Origin: Sclerotinia nivalis
Lineage: Eukaryota; Ascomycota; Leotiomycetes; Helotiales; Sclerotiniaceae
NCBI GenBank assembly: GCA_029531795.1
Contig: JAPEIS010000001.1
Coordinates: forward strand, 1,984,001 to 2,048,000
Direction of reading: 5' to 3'
Length of the DNA: 64,000 nt
Positions 23,689 to 36,800 of the stretch are shown here, piece by piece (within the stretch, counting starts at the first letter, position 1; each line of letters starts with the position of its first letter). Both the position numbers and the translations under genes were made by a program. Under the pieces are notes generated by a model. That model saw nothing but the letters and a program-made list of their open reading frames with translations. It searched no databases and was not told the origin of the DNA.

Positions 23689-26600
23689 GTTGAGAATTTT
23701 GTGCGAGGATGTATCTTGAAGCGACGTGGAATCAAACGGTTTATAGCTGTCGAAATGATCAACATTCAATGCTGGATCGAGGTGGTAAATCGTGATGAGG
23801 TCCAATATATATCTTCCTGCATGTATTGAGCGATGTTTGATATTATGAATCGTCCTCGCAAAACCGTTATATACAGTGAGCGACTGACTACACTGTATCA
23901 CCACACTAGCATATCCTAAAAGTCGTCAGCTTATTGAACCAATATACATTGACCATTCCTCGGTTTCTCCATGCTAAAAATTGGAGAACATGTGAAAGGC
24001 TGACAAATGAAAGAATTGTCCCACCAATATTGGTATAAGTTGCTTCGCCGAGAATAAATGAGGGGTCAAATTTGGGGTTGCACGACTTTGATCACCGGAT
24101 ATAGGTACTACCTGCTGGGTAAGGTGACTGTGCATAATACTTACTCAGCATTGTGGAACTTCGAAACATGCCAGCGACTGTGATTTGATAGGAATCCGTC
24201 AGACGTTGAATTGAAGTGCAAGTGCTCACTGACTACATAGAAATTGCTGATATCGGTAAGTGTCGAGCAAGATGCATCTGCCTTTTTTGGTAATACTTCA
24301 TTCATCTTTCCTTTTCTTTTCGGATTTCCCCCACCGCCCAAAAAAGGAACCGGTGAAAGGCTATACAATTTCATTAAATACTGCTGTATGATATTCCATA
24401 TTTGAATATAAATATCTTAATTTAAGGCATTAGTCACTCCACTAGCTCTAATCACAAATCCCCCTCACTCACATATAGCCGAGTACATACAATTCGAGTT
24501 ACCCGGACCCAATGCGAGAGGCTTGTATGCAATACCGTTGACCTCACGATTTTCGATCGGTTGCAGGCTATATGTCCACATATCATCGATGTAGGTCCGG
24601 TACAGTGACCCCATAAGAAAATTCCTCCACCGTAGAGAGAGTCCTTTCGAGTATCGAACTAATGTCTACACTATCATCAGCCGATAACATTTATATGGTT
24701 CTGTACTCTTTGAGCAGCCTTTAGTCTTAAATGTAGCTGGGAAGAGTAATTGAATACAGCGAATCGAGTGTGGCATTCTGCAATCCAGTTGCCACATTCG
24801 ACCTAACCTGGATTTCGTCTCCACTTGCACCAGTATTCTTCAAGCCTTCTTTCCTAGGCGGAAGGAGCTAGATATGTTCCTTCTTCAATTGCTATCGATA
24901 GATGGATTTCTATTGACAATGTGCTCATCAAGCAGCTTATTCCAAATGGCAAAATAGACATCCTCATGAAACATAATTCGAAATAAAAATGAACCCCTCT
25001 TAGCGAAAGCTCCTATTGCTTCTTAAGATTTAAGGAATTCATGTGAAAAATAAGTGAATTGTTCGAGATGCACTGCTCATATTACCATCTCCTAGAATCG
25101 GAAACGATAGAAGAGAAGAGGTGAGAGGGAGGTTATTGAGTAACATGGAGAGCAACTTCGGGAGACAGTAAGTTAACGTAGACTAACCCGATGAGACTTC
25201 TCGAGAAGTGAAATGAGATTAGAGATTGGCCATGCAAACGGTAGGGAAAAGCACTCGCATGTAGGGAAGGGGAAGGAACAGGATTCTTCTATGGTGAACG
25301 ATATTGACCTCAACATTCTGAAGAAGAATGGAAGACATTCAAGATAGTTTGATGCTAAGTATGCATACGGGAAGATCCATACTCTGATTTCTGAATTGAC
25401 GTCTTTTCTCTTGTCTCATGGCCTCGTTTTCCATCCATATCATGCTCCTATTATAGCCAAAGCAGAACAACGACGAGGCAACTGCCAATCCCGCCGTAAG
25501 CGCCCTGGACCTGAAAATTCCCATAGACAGCCTCACTTGCGTACAACCTGCACCCCAGAAGCGTGGGGGTTATCCTGCCTAGCAAGCGTATCGTGCGCAT
25601 GAAACTATTCCCAATAAACCGCTCTTCCCCGGTGCTTCAACCAATATTTTAGCCGCATTAACATATATATATGTATGTATAGCAACATAAAATAAGATAC
25701 ATCCGTTCATTGAAAAAGAAATATGGAATTTAAAAAGAATGCTCTACATTTTCATCGACAATAATAGCATTCGATCTATCCCGGGAGATTATGGCTTGCA
25801 GAAAAAGTAAAGAAAAGCATGGACCCCGATGTATTTAATTCACTCCACTCATCTCCTCGCTTACTCCATCGCTTCAATGCCTTTCTAGAACCCTTCTATA
25901 AATATCCACAAAAGTTCCATAATTCCAGATTCGAAATTCGTCTGAGACCATGTAAAGCGGAGCATGTACCTTGCTAACTCTTAGTAAATTTTAGCTTTCA
26001 CATTTCAAACTTAAAGATAACGAAGACCGATGAGAGAAGTTCTGCTGCTAATTGGTCAATGTACATGTCAAGGCTTTTTGTCATGCGTGTTTCTATTGGA
26101 TGGTTTCAACGACGATAAGACTAAGGAGTGCACTAGATCTTTTTGGGAGCTCATCTTGATAAGAAGATTGTTAGTTATTTGTTGATAATTTGAAGAGGTC
26201 AAAGAATCTGAGGTGAGAAAGAGGAGGCTTGGAAAGAGAAATTGATGTTTTGGGAGCCCCGGAAGAAGTGAATGCGTCATGTATGAGGAAGTAACAATTT
26301 CGGCTTGAAACCGGGGCTTTTATGAAATATCTTGGTATGTTGGTTGCGTGAAGCAGAGTAAATAGATCTCGCGAGGCAATGAATGAAATTGATGAAAATA
26401 AACGAGAATGAAGGGGTAATTGAAACATACTCACCGTGCTGTATAACCGTTACATTGATGACTGTCCAAGAGTAAAGGAGCAAGGAAAAAATCCGCAAGA
26501 TGTACAAAGAAAAATCTTCCGTTCATGAGCAACAAAAATCATTTTCATCATACATATCTGTAACCTGATGTACCATGCAGCAGAGAAATCCCAAATTACC

Positions 26601-28742
26601 AACCAGCAGGATAGGCACATAAGGGTACCATTTTTGCAAGCGCCACAGGCGGGGAATAGACAAGCATGTTGACGACAAACTGGGGAGAGGAAAGGGGCGT
26701 GGATGTGGGTGAAAGCGAAATCGGATGAAGATTGAAGATTGATCTGGATGCTTCGTATAAATGATGGTGACCAGCTGAGATGGAATCCTGTGTATGGATG
26801 ATAGAAAAAGAAAGGAAGAAAGAAGCCATTTCGATACTCACGCGAGAATCTTACTTTTATAAGTGTGATATTGAGCTCTAATATCAATCCCCAATCAGCC
26901 AGTCAAAAGCTCCAAGTCTTGCCAGATCAGATAACCAATCCTCCATTCCAATCCCATAACTCTGGTTCTTCCAAATATCAAAAGTTCAAAACATCCATCC
27001 GTAGTTCATCCCGCTTACCTACTTTTCGGGAATATCTCTACAGACCCGCTAAGATACATACCTAAGCTACTAAAATATTCAATTCTCGTGCTTCAACATG
27101 GGCAATGCTCGTCCAGTACATGTACCCCATAATTCAAGGGCTGAGAGACGTAGATGTGCAATTTCACCAATGGGTAAAATCGGGAGGTAGAGATTTTATT
27201 CAATGGAGTTTGGCCTGGCGGGCGTGGTCTGGAAAATTATTCCGATTTTCCGTGGAGATTTATCTGCTGGAATTTTGTGAACATTCACATGTGCTAAAGT
27301 GCTGGATTAGATGGAAATAGAAATAGCCTCATCTTTCACGTATGACAATACATCCCAGTAGTTCTTGATGAAACATGTAAGCCTCGAGTACCTAGCTTTC
27401 AGCCATGTTCGTGGGATGTGTATCTTCGTACTGACACTTGCGATCTCGGGCATGATATGGTTTGACATCCTGCAGTCTCTAGTAAGAAATCTATGTATGA
27501 AATAGCATAGCAATTTTTCGAAATTTGGGGGATGGATTTTGGAGAACTGATACGCACATATCATTGACCAATGATGTATGATAACATATCTTTAGATATC
27601 ATTCATGTCACAAACATCTACTTGTCTCAGTACCTTCATATCTCTTGGCTTGTCGTATGGAAATCGAACCTGGAGCCGTTAATTTTCCCGAGTGTTTTTT
27701 ACGATTGCATGTTAGCTTTGGATAATTGGAGTTGAGGTCCACACACACGAATATCCCACGTCGAATCGTAGAACCCAGTGACATGGGTAAAACCTGACTG
27801 GTTGAATTCTCGGCCTGTCGATCTAAAAAGATCTACTTGGTGTTATTACAGACCTCATCTAGATGTGCAAAGTGCCTAAGAACGCGTAAAGGAAAAAGAA
27901 AAAGTTTTATGTATTTAGTAGACGAAGCAACCGACAAATAGACCCTTTTGGTATCAGTACTGTAAGCAACACTGACTGGTTGGGTATGAGGTTGGATTGG
28001 TATGTATGTTCGATCTTTGGGTAGGATGTTATGATCATCCGATCTCTTGGGAGAAGAAAACCAAGGTATCCCTATCCATGACATTGAGGGCTGGGTATTT
28101 GTAGTTTCTTAGGGATGCTTGTCTGGCATATTCCTCTTTATGTGTGGGTATTATAATTATAAGGTTCATAATTGCCAATTGCTATGCGGATGTTCCGTTT
28201 TTTAAAAGCGGTAGCTCCACCGTCTTGGTAGAAAAGTACTAAAGGAAAGAACAGTCCCGATTTCTAACGATGCTTATGGTTTCATTATTCGAGATTTATT
28301 TTCTTTAATCACAGAATTTTGTTTATTGGTTTTGTAACTGTTTATTTTGAGATTGGACTTGCACTCTGAAGTCACTTTGAAAATAACTGATCTTGGGTTT
28401 TTATTCACTACCTACCTATTAGTATCGAAAGAAATTCACCTCTACTAGCAATCTACTGAAGGTTTCCCTCGACTTTTCCACATTCGGTAGCAGGACAACA
28501 TCGACATTTCTAAAACCACCAATTCTTCTTAGTTGTAACCAGAACAACCGCTTCATCACTCAGATATCCCTCGTACTCTGCTGATTTCTCCAAATCACCC
28601 ACTTTTACCCTGGTACAACGAAGGAACAACTCTACGTCATTCCTGAAGGCATTCCCTGTTCAAAACCTCGATACAAAGGAAATCTGAAGGGAAAAACGCC
28701 GGTAGGAAGGTCAATTGCAGGAAAATTCGAATTTCGATAACG
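23689..28742. other. Gene-poor spacer, 5 kb
   Basis: AT-rich DNA with no convincing gene. Small minus-strand frames at 26171-26887 and 27833-28084 have plausible lengths but no motif, no splice-supported continuation and biased composition. A possible relic exon lies at 24465-24668. The right end (from about 28100) is upstream of the ammonium transporter; single GATA words occur (for example GATAA just before its ATG) but no clear cluster of AreA-type sites. Non-coding transcripts are possible but cannot be seen. Confidence 0.4.
24465..24668 (-). pseudogene. Possible relic exon of an unidentified protein
   Basis: A minus-strand frame of about 67 codons reads like folded protein (YIDDMWTYSLQPIENREV, then GIAYKPLALGPGNSNCM) and ends at a TGA at 24465. 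There is no ATG near its start and an in-frame TAG lies just upstream. I do not recognise the family. It may be the last exon of a broken gene or chance. Confidence 0.25.
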
Positions 28743-30650
28743 ATGTCAACCGACACATATTACCCTAACTACGGCTATGTTGGAGCTCCTGCAAATTATA
28801 ATGGTACTGGACCCAATGGTGGCGACAGTGGTATGTTTTCATCTCTTCTTCGAATCTTCGAGTACCAAAATGTACCCCCACCATTTGTACATTCCGCATG
28901 GCTCTCTTATCTCACTCAAATCAACCAACTCAATTCACAGGCGCTTCATGATACGAAGAACTAAAAACTAACATCTACTCTCCAAAATCAGCTGTCATAA
29001 ATCTAAACCAATGGTTCGACGCAGGCGACCAAGCTTTCATCATTATAGCAGCATGTATGGTCCTACTCATGCCCCCCGGTCTGGGCTTCCTATACTCCGG
29101 TCTTGCAAGACGAAAGTCCGCACTCTCGATGATATGGGCCTGTATGGGCGCCTTCTCCATAATTGTCTTCCAATGGTATTTTTGGGGTTATTCTTTGGCT
29201 TTTAGTTCGACGGCTACGAATGGGTTTATTGGGAATTTAAAACATTTTGGTTTGATGAACACTTTGGGCACGCCAAGTCCAGGAAGTCCGTTGATTCCAG
29301 AGTTGTTGTACAGTTTTTATCAGGTGTGTAGTTTTTTGGTCTTGGTTTTGAAAGGTTGAGAAAATAGCATGGATGGCTAATGATTGGGATTTAGTTACAA
29401 TTCTGCGCAACAACCGCCGCAATTGTCGTAGGAGCTGTCGCTGAAAGAGGTCGTTTGGTTCCCATGATGGTATTCATATTCTTCTGGGCTACTATTGTCT
29501 ACTGTCCCGTCGCATGCTGGGTATGGAACATCAATGGCTGGGGGTTCAAATATGGTGTTCTCGATTATGCGGGTGGTGGACCCGTCGAAATTGTTTCGGG
29601 TATGTCCGCGCTTGCATATTCGATGGTGTTGGGCAAGAGACAGGAAAAAATGATGTTGAATTTCAGACCGCATAATGTGTCGTTGATTACCTTGGGTACA
29701 ATTTTACTGTGGTTTGGATGGTTGGGATTCAACGGAGGAAGTGCCTTTGGGGCGAATTTGAGAGCTGTGATGGCTTGTTGGAATTCCTGCTTGGCCGCTA
29801 TGTTTGGAAGTATTACTTGGTGTTTGTTGGACTGGAGACTTGCGAGAAAATGGTCAGTATTTTTCCGTTCATTCCAAAAATTTGCATACTAATATAAAAT
29901 AGGTCCATGGTAGGTTGGTGTTCGGGCTGTATCTCTGGTCTTGTGGCTGCCACACCCACATCCGGATTTATTCCTCCCTGGGCTTCTGTCATTCTCGGCA
30001 TCGTCACCGGTATCGTCTGCAATTACAGCACCAAAATTAAGTTCTGGATCCGTATCGACGATTCTATGGATGTGTTAGCTGAGCACGGAATGGCTGGTGT
30101 CGTTGGACTAATTTTTAACGCTTTGTTTGCGGCGGACTATGTAATCGGACTTGACGGTGTCAATACCGGTATCATCACAGGCGGCTGGCTCAACCACAAC
30201 TATAAACAACTCTACATTCAAATCGCCTACATCGTTGCCTGCGCCGCCTATTCTTTCGTCGTCTCCGCCATCCTCGCTGCCATCATCAACTATATTCCCG
30301 GTCTCCATCTCCGCGCCTCAGAAGAAGCCGAACTCCTCGGTATGGACGACGATCAACTTGGTGAATTCGCATACGATTACGTAGAAGTAAGACGAGATTA
30401 CCTTGCCTGGACACCAGCGAAGGACGAACCAGAAAACGTGGAGAGTAATGTTAACCCCGAAGATCGTCATGGCATTCCAGAACACTCAGACATGCTAACC
30501 AACCCCTCCGACATGATTACGGGACACGCACCAGGAAGTGGACGAAATAGTGGAAGTGAAGGCGGACATGCGCACAACATGATTATGGGGGATAGACATG
30601 GAATTGTAGCGATGGATAAAGAGAAGGCTGCAATGGCAAGAGAAGGATAA
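28743..30650 (+). CDS. Ammonium transporter (Amt/Mep family, Mep1/3-like), 541 aa
   Basis: Plasma-membrane ammonium permease. Four exons: 28743-28830, 28992-29323, 29395-29852 and 29903-30650; junctions rebuild GGDSAVINLNQWF, LYSFYQLQFCATT and ARKWSMVGW. ACTAAT or GCTAAT branch sites sit before the last two acceptors. After a short hydrophilic N-terminus the Amt fold starts at DAGDQAFIIIAACMVLLMPP; further hallmarks are GLGFLYSGLARRKSAL, DYAGGGPVEIVSG and VLAEHGMAGVVG. The first pore His of the twin-His pair is replaced by Glu (E205), and the second is H354. Family knowledge: yeast Mep1/Mep3 and Aspergillus MeaA have Glu here, whereas Mep2 sensors have His. The cytosolic tail is long, Asp/Gly/His-rich, and may be regulatory. 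Confidence 0.93.
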
Positions 30651-31423
30651 ATTGGATGGCGGGCTCTAAGGAATAATTTTGGGAGGTTTTGATGAAATTC
30701 TTTTTGATACTATTATATTGCGAGGAGTTGAGTGAGGGACACTTTGTTTACGAGATATCTAATTTCTTTATGTGTTTATATTTATGCTTTTTAGGTTGAT
30801 GATTGGGGTTGAGGTTGAGGGTCGGCAAAAATGAACGGTTTTGGTGGGTGGCATACTTGATTCAAATGTTTGAATGAAAAAGGAAAGGAAAGGAAAGTGT
30901 GGTGGGGATTTATTGTATATAGAATGATGTAAGAGGGATGTGTGTAACTATTGATGAATGAGGAGACGAGGTGATTATATTATCAGACTATATATTCATG
31001 AGCTTTGTATTATACATTTGTAGATTCACCACTGTGTCTATGGGAACTCGAGGGAGGGAAGGGATAAATGAAATTATGTATGTATGTATGATGGGCCAAT
31101 AGTTCACCGTTTACCATCTTAATGTAATCTAAGCTCTGAAGTCTAGACTCTACCGGTATGTCATCATTTTCGAATGAAACTTGGAAATTTTCAGAACCTC
31201 GAACAACGTCGTCAACGACGTCAGTTTTAACATGGTTCTCCACCATGACATCACAATCATATCACAAAGTATCATCCTATTTATTTTCCGAGTCCGGGGT
31301 GCATCATGTACGGAGTCTATCTATGTATAGATATTAGATGGATGTATGTACGGAGTATGTACATGGTATAGAGTGTGATGGAGGACTCCATGGCGGATGA
31401 TGATGTGCATGGAAGTAGAGCAA

Positions 31424-31442
31424 GGGCAAGGGCAAGGGCAAG
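31424..31442. repeat. Hexanucleotide repeat GGGCAA
   Basis: Three consecutive GGGCAA units (with a partial fourth) in non-coding DNA downstream of the ammonium transporter. Confidence 0.85.
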
Positions 31443-32115
31443 AACAGGGGTAAGGATATGGACATGCATGGTGTAGAGATAAGAACTCGGGGTTTGGGAG
31501 CAAGAATGGGAGGACACTGGAGAGAGATGGGAGATTAGGTAGTGTGTTGTGGGATGCTTATCAGTTGGATGCAAGGCGGGACAGGCCTGGTACTTTTTTG
31601 CGCACGGACTCGGGGATTTGTTGGGTGGGATGTGGGATTCTGGAATTCCGGAATCGAAATTTAGGAGGATGGATTCTTGGGTGCGATAAGGGATTTTGGT
31701 GGTGAGATGTTGGAGGGGTGTTTGTTCAAGGCTGGTCTGTGTGGGAGGTTATTTGCGGAAGTCTTGGTGCTTGGTGAGGTTAGCGGAGGCTGTGGATGCT
31801 TTGGGAAGACCTTGCAGGACCTTAGCTTGATAAGGCGATTCTTAGTGAGATTGAGTTGAGTTGAATGGGCTTGTGAAGGTTATGGAACAGGTATGTGGAA
31901 TAGTGTTATCGCTAGGTATTGAAAGCATGGAAATAGGTCGAAGGTATTGGCTGCATACCAGTGTTGTAATTAGTATTTTCCGTATTTGAAATACGCCCCA
32001 TTTTAGTGATATGTATCGAATTCTTAACAGATATTTCCGTAATTATTATCGAATTTTTTATCACTAAGAATATTATATATCGCTCTAATATTTAATACCA
32101 CTAGGGATATCCTGA

Positions 32116-32247
32116 AATACTGGAACTTGCATATTTTGAAGGTATTCCAAGCCTATTCGGGTAGATTAGGCCTAATCGGGAAGATTAATCCTCATTCCAA
32201 ACCTAATGAGGCTTGGAATGCCTTCAAGATATGCAAATTCCAGTATT
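32116..32247. mobile_element. 132-bp imperfect inverted-repeat hairpin (MITE-like)
   Basis: The arms are 39 nt each (32116-32154 and 32209-32247); 36 of 39 positions pair. The three mismatches are all C/T transitions. The 54-nt centre has further foldable parts: a perfect 14-nt palindrome GATTAGGCCTAATC at 32164-32177 and CCTCATT..AATGAGG at 32190-32211. No open frame and no clear target-site duplication. The form suits a MITE or a fossil hairpin copy of a transposon end; a structured RNA is the alternative. Confidence 0.6.
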
Positions 32248-33820
32248 GTGAATATTAGATTATATATGCGGCTGTAGGTGATATTGAACTTTATATGTAC
32301 TACCGTATGTAGTATAGCCTTGATATCAGCCACCATTGTACTACCGTGTACTGGTTGCGACACTCCTGCGTGGTGATCTCGCTAAAGTGCACAAAAACTG
32401 TGTACCAAGAATAATACCGACCGAAGGCAATGTTAAAACGAGCGAGATAAATTTCAGATTGGTTTAAACTCTAGCAAAGCTGAGACCTTTGTTTCCCAAT
32501 GGTACTGACATAAAAGTAGCTCATGTAGTACTGATCTTGTTGCCCTTTGGGTGTGAAGTATCGGTGTTTTCACGATCTGGCATATATCCCATTTGAAGGA
32601 TACTCATTGCATCAATGACCAACAAGGTGGAAGAGAGATGATGAAGAGATAGATACGCACAGGTTGGGAGTCAATCTCTATATGGCTAGTCTCTATATGA
32701 CTTTGTGGCGTACATTGGAAATGAATGCGGCATGAATTGTGATACTCGAGGACATCTGAACAAGAAAACGGCTTTAATGCCACTAAAACCCGTACAAGAA
32801 TATTGCCAAGGGATAAGAATTCATGCCACAATAATATTACATGTATCCACTAAGACGTTCTTGCAATGTAATATTTTTTGAGTCCGTAAGGGAAGGAACG
32901 CTAGTTTGATCCTGAAGCAGCTTCATCAAGGATATGATAGTTTGTAGATTTCCGTTTGTCACGCAAACATGCATCGTTTATGCATACATTATAAGCAGTC
33001 ATGGAATCCCGTGATTTAATGGGAAAATTAGACCGAATACCGGCTGCAGGTTCCCGCACACTCATCGCTGGCTTGCTGAAACAGAAGTTTACATGTACAA
33101 ACGGCGGTAATGATTCGAGATTGTAGAGATACTTAAGTGATTTTGGAGAAATATTTGACAATGACCGTATAGTATTGAGAGACGACCCTCGAAACATGAA
33201 ACGCAGACCTAGTAGAGTATCATGTTCATGGATGAAGCTTTTCTCATGTACACTTGAAACTTTTCTTTCAGCCTTTGAACCATGAATGGTATTGAAAGAT
33301 GTCGAGTTCGATAAAGATCACCGTTTACTCTTTCTCAACATAAGGCTGCGGTATATGGGATACCTAGGTAACTCTAATGCAAGTCTTCGTACTACATCAA
33401 GTAGCAGTCAGTCGGTATCCTGATTGCCAGAAAGTGGAAGCCAGTGCAAACAAAATCAGCGTCGTTGATAGGCTGCTATTACAAGTATACCATAGTCATT
33501 GACGTGTTAGAATCAATGCCATACAGAAAAGCAAATAAATCTACAAGAAAAAAGATACAGGTACTTGTTCTGGCCAATAATTTGATCGCACGAAAATGAT
33601 TGAACCTCTTATAACCAACCTTGGAAGTTTAAGCTTTTGCGGGGTGTCACATGATGGCGCTAACTAACGCGTCAAATCGCGTTTGTGGCCGCGGTGTCGC
33701 AAAACAATCGATGATATTGAATTGTCATTCATCTACTACCACACCTCACTCAAATTTCTATAAAAATCGACATCGGATACAAATGGATTCACCAAAAAGC
33801 CGGTACCTTATTCACTCTCC

Positions 33821-36800
33821 ATGACTCGACATAATCTTCAAAGCCACATTTCTTGGTTGATACAAAACAAAGTTACTGCCCCCGCTGGAGCCCAAATCAG
33901 TGCATTTGCAACCTTGCCAGACACGATTGGATCCGGATTTGGGAATTTTGGGAATTTTGAGGACGAAAGTACTGTGCACGAAACAAGAAATACACCGATT
34001 GCTCCAATTCGAAACCGCCGAGTCGAAGAAATTTCCAATGTTGTGGCGAATTCACGCTCACCTCGTCCTCGTATCCTCACTCCGATAACACAATCTACAC
34101 CAGATCCTGGGGATCAATTGGCGGATCCGGATATGGGAAAACTCACATCAGCACGAAAGACGACTAGACCAAGTCTCATAAGTCAAAACAAGCAATTTGG
34201 AACCCCTTCCTCTACGACCAGTTCATCCCTTACGAGAAGCTATAAATTACAATGTAATGAAAATGGTATGTGGATGTGATGTGGCTCGGTTTGTCCCTCA
34301 ATTGACTCTTCTAGGCACCCCTTCCAGACCCATATCAACGAGAGAACCAAAAGGTCTGACACCCCGCCCGACACCCTTACCGAAAACAAGATTCAATTTC
34401 GACAATGTGGAATCTATAGATCTTACCGGCGATGATCTGGCTGGAGTTCCCCCCATTCGATCCTCTAGTACTGTGGAAGCCTTTGAAGATGCTTCTGTTG
34501 TATTGTGGGACGAGGGATCAGCGTCCCGACCAGAACCTTTGAAGAAGGCGAAGAAAAGGAAAAGCGAGGAATTATCTATGACACAGTCTCCTAGGAAATC
34601 CAAAAAGATACCACCAGTATGCTCAACAGAACTGCAAGACGAGGAACATGATTCGTTTTTGGACATTGACGAATTGGGAATACCAGGGCCATCGTTTCGA
34701 GAGACCCTGCCGGACTCTCAGCGAACAATTGTTCCACCTAGAAAAGCGGAGGAATACCCTGATCCAAATTGCTTGGGGGAAATTGATATGGTTCGAGAAA
34801 TGATGTCTCAGGGTGGACGTGCGAAATCCAAGGTCCGAAGCGGACAAAACTCAGAGGATATCATTATAGATAAAAGATCAATCCCAAGAACGACGCCCGC
34901 TCCTACGATTAGTTCTCAGAAACACATTACTCCTCGTAGTGTGCGACATATGTCACCAGTTCAAGTACGAGCGTCTCCTACTACCAAACCCCGTGAATAT
35001 TGGGCAACAAAAACACCGTCACCACTCAAACGTCGAAAGCTTAAGCAAGAAATATTCGACTCAGAGGATGAAGACATTTTGTCAGAGGTAGAAGCAAGAG
35101 TAAGCTGCTCGCCTTGCCCACCATTGATAAACCCATTGAAAGGAATTCATAGCACGCCTGACATGCATGCAATCCCTACGAATTTGATGCACGAGAACGA
35201 TGAAGTGACGCCCGCAAAGAAGAGATTCACTAGCCCTCTGAAATCAATATCACAAAATGCATCATTTCGTCAGGAGAATGAGCCATCTCCATTTCAACGC
35301 GATTCTCCCACCAAGTATATGGCTTCACAGAAATTGCCACAGCCAGGCTCAAGCCAGGCTTCATCGGTTTCTCTGGGCCTCGAAGAAAAAAGGGTTGTGG
35401 GTTTATACTTGAAAAATCCGTCAGCACTCGTGCCTTTCCAAAACCACCTGGACAATCTTCTCAGCCAGAATTACGAGGCGCTTCAAGTCTATCTTGAGGA
35501 CGGCGAGCACCCTCCAGAAGAGATGGTGTCCGAGCGAAAAGCTATATTGGAACAGAAAAAGGCCCTAAAAATTCTTACGGATAACTTTCAAGGTCTTCAG
35601 GATCTCGCTTCAAAAACAACAGCTGCATTGCGTAAGGTGATGACCCTTCTAGAAGAGGGTATCACGGATAGTGCCGAAGAAGCACAGTCTCACGTGCTAA
35701 CCCGAGAGCTATCAGAAAAAAAGAAAGAGTGTTGGCGTTTATTAGATGCCTCTGGCGCAATAAACTACGGATTCGGGCCTATTCCGTCTACTAAAACTCC
35801 ACTTTCCACTCACGCGTCGAGTGCAAATGCGAGTGGGCAAGTTGTTCTGCAGACCCAGGTTCAACCTCTTACGCATCAATCATCAAGCGCGGCGAGGGAC
35901 TTCAGGCAGGACTATCCAATATCTAATTTTGAGAGACCCGGGAACTCAAGGGAACAAGAACCTCGTTATGCACAGCCATCTCCTGTAAGACATACATCGC
36001 CTTTTAGATCGATGGTTCCTGGAAGTAACTACTCGAGGCCCGATATTTCCGTGAAACAACCGGATTTTTCCAGGCAACCTTCGCCAACAGACTACGGTGC
36101 TGATGATGAGTTGCTCTATCGTTTGCTCGAAGACGAGCAGCAGATTATGGAAGAGACTCATGTAGCTGACAACAAATCAGAAGGACATGTGGAGGAGGAA
36201 GATTATGGGGACTCTGATGATGATGACGCTTTGATCTCTTTCGCGCAACAAGTTGAGCAGAATAGTTCTTTCAAGCAAAACTCGGCGAAAACTTCGCTTA
36301 ATCCCACTTTGCAGGATGCGTCAAGAAACTCATTCAAAAGTTCAAAGCGTGATACCTCGAACTCCGACAAGCCCAAAGATATGTATTCAATAGTGGACTC
36401 TTCACATGCAGATAGGTACCGCTACGCATGGTCGAAAGATGTCAAAAAGGGGTTGAAAGATCGCTTTCGTTTAACAGGCTTTCGACAGAACCAGCTAGAG
36501 GCAATTAATGCTACCTTAGCGGGGCGTGATGCATTCATACTGATGCCAACTGGTGGCGGAAAATCTTTGTGTTATCAATTGCCTGCAATTGTACAATCGG
36601 GTGAAACGAAGGGTGTTACAATTGTGGTTTCTCCTCTTTTAGCTCTCATGCATGATCAGGTCGACCATCTCAGGAAACTTCGCATTCAGGCATATTTGTT
36701 TAATAGCGAATCAACTAAGGAGACGAAGCAGCAACTATTCAGCGGTCTAAGCCAAAGTAAGCCAGAGCAATTTGTCGAGCTACTGTACGTCACGCCAGAG

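Larger units (their letters stand above)
30651..33820. other. Spacer, ammonium transporter to RecQ gene (3.2 kb)
   Basis: Starts with the transporter 3' UTR and T/G-rich DNA. It contains (GGAAA)n near 30878-30895, (GGGCAA)n at 31424-31442, two TACGGAGT words, an AT-rich block at 31960-32110 and a strong hairpin at 32116-32247. A 98-codon minus-strand frame (32901-33197) has protein-like composition but no motif. The promoter of the RecQ gene should lie within about 33200-33820. Confidence 0.4.

Noticed and set aside
25339..25536. Possible start of a sugar transporter (FRSRALTAGLAVASSLFCFGY)
   Set aside because: The hydrophobic stretch is vaguely like an MFS N-terminus, but only 65 codons exist, key glycines are absent and nothing follows.
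26450..26887. 145-codon minus-strand frame in the 23.7-28.7 kb spacer
   Set aside because: Cys/Phe/Ser-rich composition without motif, no splice support, typical of chance frames in AT-rich DNA.
32901..33197. 98-codon minus-strand frame upstream of the RecQ gene
   Set aside because: Protein-like composition but no recognisable domain, no partner exons; not enough to call a gene.
34197..34314. RecQ start at an upstream non-ATG frame beginning at 34197
   Set aside because: This part overlaps exon 1 in another frame and the intron 34266-34314; the spliced start at 33821 gives the fungal Sgs1-like N-terminus.
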